Assembly: GCA_024803745.1 (NCBI GenBank)
Contig: JANJXV010000025.1
Span: forward strand, 18,509,610-18,573,609
Length of the DNA stretch: 64,000 bases
Source: Megascapheus bottae
Taxonomy: Eukaryota; Chordata; Mammalia; Rodentia; Geomyidae
Reading direction: 5' to 3'
Shown here: one piece after another, positions 1 to 15,569 of the stretch
Numbering within the stretch: the first letter of the stretch is position 1
How the letters are laid out: each line of letters opens with the position of its first letter
Notes under the pieces: model-generated
Seen by the model: the letters and a program-made list of their open reading frames with translations, nothing else
Database searches by the model: none
Told to the model about the DNA's origin: nothing
Position numbers and translations under genes: made by a program

Positions 1-138
1 GCCCTGGAGATTCAGCTCCAGCCATTCTAAAGACGCCAGGTCCGCGGCAGTAGACCCCACGAAGGCCGGGGGAGCCGGCGGCATGGACGGCCGCCGCGGA
101 GGGCTGTGCTAGTCCCGCGCGCAGACGAGGGGGGTCAC

Positions 139-228
139 CTTGAGGCGGTTGAGCTGGTCGTGAAGGGCGGTCTTTAGCCGCAGCAGCGTCTCCTCTTCCT
201 TGCGCAGCTCCTGAAGGCGGCTAAGCAT
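139..228 (-). CDS. SNAPC5: SNAPC5 first coding exon (partial gene)
   Basis: The minus strand reads ATG at 228-226 in a good context and then MLSRLQELRKEEETLLRLKT (residues 1-20) and AL HDQLNRLK (21-30). This matches the start of the small subunit of the snRNA-activating protein complex, which helps RNA polymerases II and III transcribe snRNA genes from the proximal sequence element. The Leu/Glu/Arg-rich start looks like an amphipathic coiled coil. A GT donor at 138-137 follows Lys30 in phase 0. The remaining exons lie left of the window. T20 differs from the human residue as I recall it (Ala). The gene is downstream of RPL4 in the same orientation. Confidence 0.93.
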
Positions 229-720
229 GGTGGCTGTTTGGAAACCCCGCCGGCTTTCCGCGGTCGCTCGCAGATGACGCCATAAGCTAGCGCCGGAAGC
301 GCATAAGACCGGCAGCCATATTGGAAGAGGCTGCTTGCACTGTTACCTAGAGGCAGGAGATAGTCGTTGACGGCTCCAATTATTTTAAGATGTCCAGGCT
401 TGAAGAATGGCCCAAACCCATACGGAACAAGACGCCAGAGCCCTAAACAGAGGTGCCTGATTTGGAGAGGTTTTTCTTTTTTGCCTAGCGAAACTAGCGG
501 ACTCCTATGACTCCGGTGAGCAGTCAGCCTGCACTTCCGGCGTCGTCCCTCGGCGCTCCTGCAGGAACCCGAGCGTAGTCCCGCCCAGTTCCGGCGCTGG
601 CCACGCTCCTTCCTCTGGGCTCCAGCAGCTGGGCCGGGCCTGGGGCGGGGCTTCACGCGGCGACGGCGCCTTGGACGTGTGGCTGCAGGCACAAACCGCC
701 GCCCGAAAGAACCAAGCGCG
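229..720 (-). promoter_or_regulatory. SNAPC5 promoter and 5' UTR region, CpG-rich
   Basis: This GC- and CpG-rich stretch begins immediately upstream of the SNAPC5 start codon, with the densest CpG between 520 and 720. No TATA box is seen near the gene, as expected for a housekeeping CpG-island promoter. A GCCATATTGG-like element lies near 314-325 and resembles a YY1-type site. The transcription start cannot be fixed from sequence alone. Confidence 0.6.
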
Positions 721-1127
721 GTACGGAGCTCCTGGTCGCAGAAGTCACAAGGGCGCCATTACTATTTTTTTTTTTTGCCGGTCGTGTAGCTCTGGACCTG
801 GGAGTGGACCCTCAGCTCCTTAAGGTTACCGCCCTACCCCACGTGCCACTCCCGGCCTTCTAGTGGTTGACTGGAGGTCTCGGGGACTCGAGTGCCCAGG
901 CTGCCTCTCAACCGTGACCTTCAGATCCCAGCCTAGCTTTACAGGCCACCGCTCTCAGCTCGTGTCCGTTTACACGGGGAGCACTTTTCTTGTACCTAGT
1001 TGTAGAATGTAAGGGCGCCAACCACCTAGCCACGGGAGCTAAGGTGGAGGGACACATTACTTCGGCCACGAAGAGCCAATCTACCCAGTATGCAAAGCTG
1101 ATTTACAGATACCCCCCAAAACGGCAA
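721..1127. other. SNAPC5-RPL4 spacer, no gene seen
   Basis: Single-copy sequence with a T tract at 767-777. I see no convincing coding frame or RNA gene here. Confidence 0.5.
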
Positions 1128-1330
1128 GATGCCATAGCCTGTAAAGCTACTCAGGAGGCTGAGATCTAAGGACCGCGCGGTTCAAAGCCATCCCCCTGGA
1201 AGCAAGTCCTAAAGACTCGCTTCCAATTAAACAGAAAATCCGAAGTGGTGCTGTGGTTCCTGGTAGCCTTAAGCTGAATAACTCCATGATAGTGTCCAGG
1301 TCCTAAGTTCAAGCCTCACGACTGACCAAC
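1128..1330 (+). mobile_element. B1-like/Geo dimeric SINE
   Basis: The left half carries the 7SL/B1-like block CTACTCAGGAGGCTGAG. The right half is the Geo module, ending in a recognisable AAGTTCAAGCC box and an A-poor tail. The copy is diverged and old-looking. Confidence 0.75.
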
Positions 1331-1480
1331 TATATGGTATCTTGTCTTTCTCATAGGCTACATGAGTAGTCCAAGGGATTTAACTCCCACTCTTTAGGGG
1401 GCAAAAATAAAAGAACTGGCTTTCAGAATTTATCCAGAAGATGGGAGTTGTGCTTCAGAAAGCCTTTAAGATGCATGACT

Positions 1481-1650
1481 AGGGCTGGGAATGTGGCTTA
1501 GTTGTAGTGATTGAAACCTTGGGGTCGATTCTTCATTACCACATGAACAGAAGTGGTACAGTGGTTCAAGTGATCGAGTGCTGGCCTTGAGCAAAAAGCA
1601 GCTGAGGCCCACAGTTCAAGCACCGGGACTGGCAAAAGTAAAAATAAAAT
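1481..1650 (+). mobile_element. IDL-Geo dimeric SINE, internally shortened
   Basis: It begins GGGCTGGGAATGTGGCTTAG (tRNA-like A box), has a GGGTCGATTC B box, and then the Geo half ending GGGACTGGCAAAAG. Part of the left monomer is deleted. Confidence 0.75.
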
Positions 1651-1794
1651 GCATGAACAGAGTGTGAATCTATACTCCATTTAACACCAAATATATGAAA
1701 AAATTAAAGACTGGAATTAGGGAGAGCTATTAAACTCTAAGGAAAATTCACAACACACTCAAATGATGTTTTTCACTGCATCTTTGATCCGGTC

Positions 1795-1800
1795 TTTATT
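1795..1800 (-). terminator. RPL4 polyadenylation signal
   Basis: The minus strand reads AATAAA, 55 bases beyond the RPL4 stop codon. Cleavage would be expected near 1775-1785. The very short 3' UTR is typical of ribosomal protein mRNAs. Confidence 0.8.
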
Positions 1801-1854
1801 CAATTCAGCTGTCCCATACTCTGACCTTTATATAATTGAACAGATTGTAATAGC

Positions 1855-6195
<4,341 letters not shown>

Positions 6196-6282
6196 GGCGG
6201 GGAGAGGAGAAGGCCACGCTCCTCTCGACCCGGCGGCTGCGACAGGAAAAGGAAGTGCGCAGCACTCCCACTCTATATGTAA
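6196..6282 (-). promoter_or_regulatory. RPL4 core promoter with 5'TOP tract and TATA-like box
   Basis: A pyrimidine run CTTCCTTTTCCTG (minus, 6255-6243) is a typical terminal oligopyrimidine start, which makes ribosomal protein mRNA translation mTOR-responsive. A TATA-like ACATATAGAG lies about 28 bases upstream (6280-6271). The 5' UTR would be about 50-60 bases. Confidence 0.75.
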
Positions 6283-6903
6283 CCCTCAGCCCGCCCCCAC
6301 ACCCTGCCCTCCTCGGCGCCCACACAGAGACCCCACACACAACTTCGCACCACACCGAAAAATTCCCCACAGCGCCTCACTCACGTACGTACACTCAAGT
6401 ACGCACGTATCTATTTTCCAAAGGTGATAACCAGGCTTAGAGAGAGGGGACTACTTGTGGCGGATTGATCCGCGGGGAGGCGTGGCCAACGCTCAGAGGC
6501 CACTGAGCTTCTTTTTTTTTTTGACCTCGCCATTAGATTTATTTCTTATTTTCTTTCATGTTTCTTTTCTCCGACGGCAGCGGAAGACGGTCAGACTAGG
6601 AAATAACATTCAGCGGTGGAGACAAGAACTTTTTCGAAAGCTGCCGACACGGAAACGTGGTGTGAAAGTAGTTCCGGCGGGGCGGGGTCCCGGCCGCGGG
6701 GCGTGGTTACGGCCGCGGGGCGTGGTTACGGCCGCGGGGCGTGGTTACGGCCGCGGGGCGGGGTCACGGCCGCAGGGCGGGGTCTCGGCCTGCGGGGCGG
6801 GGTCCCGGCCCTCGGGGCGTGGTTACGGCCTCGGCGTCGGCGGCCTGAGCGGGAACTTCAGTTTGGCGGCTCCGGGACGGGGAGCGAAGGCCCGGCCGCG
6901 GCG
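6283..6903. promoter_or_regulatory. RPL4/ZWILCH bidirectional CpG-island promoter
   Basis: The two start codons lie 708 bases apart head to head. The interval holds GC boxes on the ZWILCH side, a near-perfect inverted repeat (6383-6408), a T tract (6511-6522) and the minisatellite at 6670-6832. Immediately before the ZWILCH ATG, GCGGGAA (6849-6855) and TTTGGCGG (6862-6869) resemble E2F half-sites, fitting a cell-cycle gene. Confidence 0.7.
6670..6832 (+). repeat. GC-box minisatellite, about 8 units of 17-20 bases
   Basis: The unit is roughly GGGGCGTGGTTACGGCCGC. Three central units are identical; flanking units read GGGGCGGGGTC(A/T/C)CGGCC. Each unit contains a GGGGCGTGG or GGGGCGGGG core, which is an Sp1/KLF-type binding motif. 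The array ends about 70 bases before the ZWILCH start codon. Confidence 0.9.
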
Positions 6904-6956
6904 ATGTGGGCCCGGCGGAACCGGGCGGCCCGGGACTTTTACACCCGCCTTCTGCA
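6904..6956 (+). CDS. ZWILCH: ZWILCH exon 1
   Basis: [17 protein letters not shown] plus CA of the split Gln codon. Donor GTGAGT at 6957. Confidence 0.93.
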
Positions 6957-8672
6957 GTGAGTCGTACTCCTGTTGCCCATCCCGGGGGTCCTGGAATACA
7001 CACCACTCCTTCGCGTGGGCATCCGCCGCCCGACGGGAGGCGAGCTCGCTTCTCCGGTGGGGGTGGCTGTGGCCTTCCCGGGGGCCCACCTCGCCCACGC
7101 GCAGGCTCGCGGGGCGCAGGCAGCCCCCGGGGTGCAGGCAGCCCCCGGGGTGCAGGCTTGGTTCAAGGGTAGAGGGTGGTAGCCTTCAGCTGAAGGGCTC
7201 AGGGACAGCACCCAGGCCGAGTTCAAGCCCCATCACCCACCAAAAACAGATAAAATTAAGTCAAGGAGTGACATTATCCAAAAAGAAATGTACTCGTTAA
7301 CCTGATTTGTGAAACCATAATCCTTTATATCATATTTATAATGACAACAAAAAATTAAAATAAAAAAATTATTGCTATATGTAGTATTATTTACCAGTCC
7401 TGGGGCTTGAACTTAGGGCCTGGGCACTGTCTTTGAGCTTTCTCAAGGCTAGCACTCTACCCTTGATGCACAGCACCACCTGTGTGTTTTTCTGTGTATA
7501 TGGTACCAAGGAACTGAACCCAGTTTCATGCATGCTAGACAAGCACTCTATCACTATACCATACTTCTGGCCCTGTATGTATTTTATGTAACATACTATC
7601 TCTCAAGCATGTAAAAAATATTCAACTTATTTTTCAGTAATAGCTTGTACAGTGGAGGATAGATGCTTATTGGAGCTGTAGAAATCTTAAGGATTGAGGC
7701 TGTTTAGTAATTACCCACTCATTCAGTGTCAGATCAGTCACTTTTACTTTCTAAAATCATATAAAAAATTGCATGTTCATATTAACTGTTGCTGTGCTTG
7801 AAAAGACACAAGATAGGGGGTTAACAATAGCTTGCTACCTTTACAAAATAATCATACCCAGTTGAAGGCTATAGTCTAGAATCTACCACAAGTCTGTTTC
7901 CTCATTTCTTCTTAACCTAATTCTCTATCTTCCTGCTCCTCCCCACCCCCCATGCCATAGAGCTGCTATAAGTACTTTGCTTTTTACTCTGAATGAGTGA
8001 AATGCTGGCTAATTTCTGAGTTTAAATAAACAGATGGTATAAGCTCTATGTTTCTATGGTTCTGCATTTCAGGGAATTTAATGAAGAAAAGAAAGGAAGC
8101 TGTAAAGACCCATTTATCTATGAGGTATGAGCAATATGGTTTTTAAACACAATTCACTAATGCTTACTTTGTGGGGATTATTGAAGTTAGTGTACATAAA
8201 GTAAATTTTACTCTTTTGGGATGTAGCTTTATGAATTTCAACCTTCAATACCTTTAGCCATGTAACTGACCCATAATGAAGATATAGAATATGTCTTCCA
8301 TATGGGAACATTTTCTTATGCCCTCTTTTGGTAAATGTTCACCCAGCTCAGGCCCTAGAAAAGCTGATCTGCTTTCTTTGTTTGCAAAACATCAATGATA
8401 AATGCATGTAGTTCTTTTTTTTTTTTCAATTAGTATAATGTATTTATTGATGTTTTCCAGTAGTACATTTCTTTCTCCTTTTTTTTTTTTTGGCCAGTAC
8501 TGAGCTTGAGCTCAGGGCCTGAGCACTGTCCTTGGACATTCTCCAGGCTAGAGCTCTATGACTTGAGCCTCAGCACTACTTTCAGCTTTTTTCTATGTGT
8601 GTGGTACTGAGGAATCGAACTCGGGTCTTCATGCATGCTAGGCAAGCACTTTTACCACTTGGCCAAACTACC

Positions 8673-8711
<39 letters not shown>

Positions 8712-11700
8712 GTTTTCTGGTGATTAGTTGGAGATAAGTTTCACACAGACTTTCCTGCCTGGGCTGGCTTTGAATCTCGATCCTCAGATTGCAGGGTGAC
8801 AGCTTTCAGATAGTTTTAAGGGAATGCAGTTCAGCCTACAATAGTTATTGAAAACCTAGTGAGCCAGCAGAATACTATAACTGTGGCTCATTGAACTTAG
8901 TATGTAAACACTTCCAAGAAATCACACAAATGGAAATAAGGAGTGGTAAGCATTAGTGATCAAATAAGTCACATAAAGAATGAGATACTATTTTCTGCTG
9001 TAAGATGTAAAAATATACAATATATTAAGTTTATGGACATAAGTAATAGAAATATAAATATGTAAATTTGATAAAATTATTGCAGCTAAGGCTATTTATG
9101 ATAATTCATGGATGGTTACTGGCTGTTGCTTCTGTAGCAAATAACTGGAAAGTATCAAAATGCTTTTTGTGTTTGTGGGTTTTTTTTTTTTTTGGTTGGT
9201 CCTGGGGCTTCAACTCAGGGCCTGAGCACTGTCCTTGGACTTTCTCAGGGCTAGAGCTCCACCACTTGAGCCTCAGCACCAATTTCGGCTTTTTTCTATG
9301 TGTGTGGTACCGAGGAATCAAACCTGGGTCTTTGTGCATGCTAGGCAAACACTCTACCACTAGACCAAACTCAGAGCCCCGTCCTTGAGCTTTCTTAAAA
9401 ACTCGAGCTCTACCACTTGAGCCACAGCACCACTCCTGGCTTTTTAATATAATGTGGTACCCAAGAATCGAACCTGGATCTTCATGCATGTTAGGCAAGC
9501 ACTTTACCATTAGGCCAAACTCCCAGCCCCTTTTTGTTTGTTTTTATAGGTAAATGGGGCTTGAACTCTGGGCCTGTCCACTGTCTCTGAGCTCTTCAGC
9601 TCAAGGCTAACATTCTACCACTTTGAGCCATAGCACCACTTCCAGTTTCCTGGTGGTTAATTGGAGATAAGAGTCTTAAGGACTTTCATGCCTGGACTAG
9701 CTTTGAACCATGATCCTCAGATCTCAGCCTCTTGAGTAGCTAGGATTACATATGTGAACCATCGGCACCTGGCTTTGGAATTAGTTTTATGATGGGAAAG
9801 GCATCAATACTAGGCAACCAAAGGGTAGTTAATGACATGAAAAGAGAAACGGACACAAAACTAGTAGAATCTATACTTACTTTTTTTTTTCCGGTCATGG
9901 GGCTTGAATTCTGCTTGAGCTCTTTTTGCTCAAAGCTAAGGCTCTACCACTTTGAGCCACAGCACCACTTCCAGTTTTCTGGTGATTAACTGGAGGGAGA
10001 AAAGAGTCTCAAGGGGCTGAGGGGAGGGAAAGTGGGAGAAAAGCATGGGAAGGGGATCAGTGTTCAAGAAATAATGTAGCCATCACCTGACGAATGTAAG
10101 TGTAACCCCTCTATATATCACCCTGACAATAAAATACAAATAAATAAATAAGAGTCTTGGGCCGGGACTTTGGCCTAGTGGTAGAGTGCTTACCTAGCAT
10201 GCACAAAGACCCGGGTTCAATTCCTCGGTACCACATGCATAGAAAAAAGCCGGAAGTGGTGCTGAGGCTCAAGTGGTAGAGCTCTAGCCTTGAGAAAGTC
10301 CGAGGACAGTGCTCAGACTCTGAGCTCAAGCCCAGGACTGGCAAAAAATAAATAAATAAATAATAAGAGTCTCAAGAGCTTTCTTGCCTGGGCTGTGTTG
10401 GAACTGCAATCCTCAGATCTCAGCCTCCTCTGAGGATTACAAGTGTGTCACCTAGAATCTATTTATTATGAGAAGTTTTACTAGATATCTTAAGTGTATA
10501 CATTTGCACTTAAACTTATTTATCTGATTGGGGAAAGATCCAGTGGAATATAAACCAACAGTCTAGTATAATAGTATTAATTATCATGTGTGCGTGTGCG
10601 TGTGCGTGTGCGTGTGCGTGCGCGTGCGCGTGCGCGTGTATGCCGATGCTGAGGCTTGAACTTAGGGCTTGAATGAAGTCTCTTAGCTTTCTGTTCAAGG
10701 CTGGCACTCTGCAACCTGAGTCACAGCTCCAGGCTTTTGGTGTTTATCACAGCTCCACAATTTTGAGACAGATGTCATTTAGAGATGAATGTCTCTTCCC
10801 AGGTTGGCTTTGATCCTTGATCCTCAGGATCTCAGTCTCCTGAATCATAAAGATTAGAGACATGACCTGATGGTACTCAGCCCAGCTAAGCTTTTTAAAA
10901 ATGAGAAATAACATGGACAAAAAAAGGTGGGGGGGCACACGGAAGTTAAGCGTATGGTAGAGTGCTTGCCTAGCTTGAACAATGACCTGGGTTCGATTCC
11001 TCAGTACCACATACATAGAAAAGGCTGGAAGTGGTGCTGTATCTCAAGTGGTAGAGCTGTAGCCTTGAGAAAGCCCAAGAACAGTGCTCAGGCCCTGAGT
11101 TCAAGCCTCAGGATCGGGGGACAAAGGGGCGGGGGGAAGAAAAGAAAGAAAGAAAAAGAAATGAGGGGCTGGGAGTTTAGCCTGTAATAGAGTGCTTGCC
11201 TAGCGTGTACAAAGACCCAGGTTCGATTCCTTGGTACCACATACATAGAATAAACCAGACATGGTGCTGTGGCTCAAATTGGTAGAGTACAGCCTTGAGC
11301 AAAAGAGCTCAGGCACAGAGCGTAGGTCCTGAATTCAGGCCCCATGATCACAAAAATAAAGATGGAAGCAAGAGCATGTCTTGTTCAGATTCTTATTTCC
11401 AGTCACTGGCATATAACTGGTCTTTATGCGTTTGTTTTTGTTATTGTTTTGTTTTTTGGTAGTCCTGCAGCTTGAACTCAATGTGAGTGTGTCCTTGGGC
11501 TTTCTCAGGGCTAGAGCTCTACCACTTGAACCACAGCACCACTTCTGGCTTTTTTTCCCTCTGTGTATATGAGTTGAGTCTGGGTCTTTGTACATGTTAG
11601 GCAAACATTCTACCACTAGGCCAAAATCCCAGCCCTATGTGTTTAAATATTTTACAAATATTTTACATGCATATTTATGTGTACATATAACCTTGCTTGA

Positions 11701-13118
11701 CATTTGTTTTTTAACAGGCTGATATCAAAGTCCAGCTAATCAGCAAAGGTCAACCAAATCCTTTGAAAAACATTCTAAATGAAAGTGAGCTAGTATTCAT
11801 CGTGGAAAAAGCGGTAAGCAATGGCTTAGGCTTTGCAGTTGTTTATTTGGTTTTGTACTATATTTGGGGCTTGAACTCAGTGCCTGGGTGCCCTCTCTGA
11901 GTTTTTGTACCAGCTCCACTTAAAGTTTTTTTGATGGTAAATTGGAGATAAGAGTCTCATGGACTTTTCCTGCCCAGTTTGGCTTTAAACTGTGATCCTC
12001 AGATCTCATTCTCTTGAGTAGCTTGGATTACGGACATAAGCTACCAGCACCAGGCTAAATTTAGGGGTTTTGTTGTTGTTATTTTGTTTTTGGCCAGTCC
12101 TGGGCCTTGAACTTTGGGCCTGGGCACTGCTCTTGGGCGTCTTTTACTCGAGGTTAGCACTTTACTACTTGAGCCACAGTGCATCACTTCTGCCATTTTC
12201 TGTTTTTGTGGTACTGAGGTATTGAAACCAGGGCTTCATACATGCCAGGCAAGCACTACCACTAAGCCACATTTCCATCCCTAAATTTAGTTTTTGATTG
12301 GGTCTTAATTCTTGATAACCATGTTCTTTGGTTCCTGGAGAATAATCTCAAACATATACATTTTTCTATCAGAATTAATGAAAGTAGATATTAATTTTAG
12401 TAATGGACACATGGATTGTCTACTAGAAGTACAGTGCAACCATTCATATCATTAAAAAGAAGCAAGTAGAATTTATTGCTAAATTGACTTTTTTCTTTTG
12501 TTCCCCAGTGTGCAAATCTTTTTCTGTTTCCTTTTTTTTGGTCAATGATGGGGCTTGAACTCAGGACCTTGAGTTCAATGCTAGGTCTCTCTACCACTTA
12601 AGTCCCAGCACCATTTCTGGCATTTTCTATGTATGTGGCACTGAGGAGTCAAATCTGGGTCTTTGTGAATGCTAGGCAAGCACTTTACCACTAGGCTGCC
12701 CTTGAACTTTTAATTTCACGACTAGCTCTCTACTACTTTGAGTCACAGCACCACTTCTGGTTTTCTTGTGGTTAATTCAAGATGAGTCTCACAGACTTTC
12801 TTCCTGAGCTAGTTTTGAACTCTGATCCTCAGTTTTCAGCCTCCTGAGTAGCTAGAATTACAGGCATGAGCCACCAGTGCCTGGTACCCAGATTGTGAAT
12901 GTTAATACGCCCATAGAATCTTGGGGGCAGGGAGTTTGGCCTAGTGGTAGAGTGCTTGCCTAGCATGCACAAAGACCCAGGTTCGATTCCTCAGTAGCAT
13001 GTACATAGCAAAAGCCGGAACTGGTGCTGTGGTTCAAGTGGTAGAGCTGTAGCCTTGAGAAAGTCCAAAGACAGTGTTCAGGCCCTGAGTTCAAGCCCAA
13101 GGACTGGCAAAGAAAGAA

Positions 13119-13161
<43 letters not shown>

Positions 13162-15529
13162 GAGACAGAGAGAGAGAGAGAGAGGGAGAGAGAGAGAGAG
13201 GGAGAGAATATCTTGGAGTCACAGTTGAAGTCTTACTTAAACCTTCCTCCAGCTCATTTATAATCCTCCTACCCCTATCTGATGGCAGCCAGTACCTGAT
13301 CTCCCTTGCTGTAGTTTGTGTTTCTCAAGAGTGCTGGAACTGAGAGAGGGAGAGGGAGGGAGGGGAGGGAGTCGAGGGAGGGAGGGAGAGAGGGAGAAAG
13401 GGAGAGAATCGATCCCTGGGACTTGAACTTGTCTTTGAACTACCACAGCTCCAATTCCAACTTTTCTGCTCTGGCTGGCTCTGAACCATGGTACCCAGAT
13501 CCCACCCTTGTGAGTAGCTAGGATTACAGACATGAGCCACTGGCAACCAATTTAACATATAGCCTTTTAGATCTGACTTCTCAAAGGACATGTTTGGCAC
13601 TTATAAGTAATTACCACACATCCTTCCCCTCCTCCTCCCCCTCCCCCCCAGTCCTAGGGCTTGAAATCAGCCTGGGCACTGTCTTTCAGCTTTCTCGAGG
13701 TTAACGCTCTACCACTTGAGCCATAGCACTACTTTTGTGTTTTTCTGTGTATGTGGTACTAAAGAATTAACCCAGGACTTTCTGCAATGCTGGGCAAGCA
13801 CTCTACCACTAGGCCACACTCCTGGCACCATACATTCTTGTATATAGGTTCTCAAATATGGACTTTGCCACTTAATGACTATTTTTGTAATTCTAAGCCA
13901 GTTATTTGGGGACCCTAGTTTTCTGTTTATAAAGCTGGCAATAATTGTTTCTGTGTTAAGGTATTATGAAGATTAAAGGTAACTTAGAACAATGTCTAAT
14001 ACATAGTAATCCTCAAGAAAAGGTGACCTTTTGTGGTTTTTATTATTGTGGCAATTAGTGTTGCTGTTTTGTAAAGACATGGATAATGAGAATTCTCTAA
14101 CACCAATAAGAGATGGTAATACTGAGAGGACTGGCTTTGAGAAGTGAGGGCCGTGGCTAGACAGGGCAGTGCATGCCTTAATTCCAGCACTTGGGGAGGC
14201 TTATGCAAGAGGATCTCAAGTTCAAAGCCAGCTGTGCTTCACAGTAAGATCTTGTCTAAAGAAAAAACAAAAAACAAAACCCAGACAAACAAAAACACCT
14301 CTTTATGGTAAGGTGAAAAATGCCTCTGATGACAAGACTTATTAGTACCAAACTAGCCTGTGGTTGTGATTCTTGTCATAACGCAATCACCTATGCTTAG
14401 GTGGTAAAAATGTGCATGGTATGTTTCCTTGGTAGCTATTCCCTCGTGTAGTAGTGTTCTCTATAAGCTAGGGGTGGTGGCACATGCCTGTAATTCCAAC
14501 AGAGATCAGAAGGACTGTAGTTTGAGGTCAACTGGGATAGAAAGTTAGCAAGACCCTATCTCAACCAAGTAAGTGTGCTAGTTCATATTTGTAACCCGAG
14601 CTACACAGGAGGCATAAGTGGGATTCCTGTCTGAGGCTGGCCCCAGGCAAAACATGCAGGCTCTTATCTGAAAAATAACTAAAGCAAACATAATTTTATA
14701 TGTGTGTGTGTCTGATTACTATTTTATGTATTCTCTGATTAAATAAAAACATTTTGAAGCCTTTAGAAAAGGAAGAAACAAGTAATATTGAAGAACCACA
14801 ATCTGAAGAAACAGTTATTTCTGACTTTTCTACTGAGAATGCTGGGCCCCTTGCTTTACCAGTTGGAAGAGCAAGGTAAGTTTCTCCTTATTTGGTGGTG
14901 AGAGTGAGGGTAGGATTTAATTGAAGCATAAACTAAGAAAACTTGTTGCGAGGCTGGCCGTGGTGGTATATACCTGAAATCTCAGCTACTTATTGGGCAA
15001 AGATGTGAGACTTTTGGTCCCAGGCCACCCCAGCAGAAACAAGATAGTATCTAAAACAAAAAGGACTAGTAGAGAACTTGTGAAGTCCTGAGTATAATTC
15101 CCCACTACTGGAGGGGGGAAGAAAGAAAAGAATGAAAAAGCAACTATGCATCTCGTCCTCAGGATTGACATCTCCTTGCCTTCTCTGGCACCTGAACTCT
15201 TCCACCTGGGGCAGCACTGGAAATGGAGTCAGAATGTTTTCATTATTATGTTAACAAAGGGAGCCGCTAGCATTTAGTGGCCTTGTCTTTGCATGGCAAG
15301 TCTCCTTGTGGGAGCCACATGCAGTTTGCACTGCCTGCCCTCTTCCCTCCATGCTCAAGTCCTGCCTCCTGGACTTCCGGAGTCTGGAGTGCCGAGCACT
15401 GTGACACCAGCCACAGCCACTGTCCTGCTAATTTTCTTGGTTTTACTCTAGACATTTGTAGATGTTCTGTGTTGGTAACTTTATCCATCTTTTCCTTCAT
15501 GCCTGACTTGTTTTCTTTCCCACAACATT

Positions 15530-15569
<40 letters not shown>

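Noticed and set aside
174..692. 172-residue minus-strand open frame across the SNAPC5 promoter
   Set aside because: Arg/Pro/Gly-rich, overlaps the true SNAPC5 exon in another frame and has no family resemblance; typical CpG-island open frame.
6616..6960. Open frame running through the GC-box minisatellite in frame with ZWILCH exon 1, an apparent N-terminal extension
   Set aside because: It begins at GTG, not ATG, and no upstream in-frame ATG gives a good start. Human ZWILCH starts at the equivalent of 6904. The open frame is a by-product of GC-rich composition lacking stops.
9106..9510. Recurring peptides such as [16 protein letters not shown] in many open frames, resembling a gene family
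   Set aside because: They are antisense or sense readings of IDL-Geo copies; same DNA block each time, with random stops.
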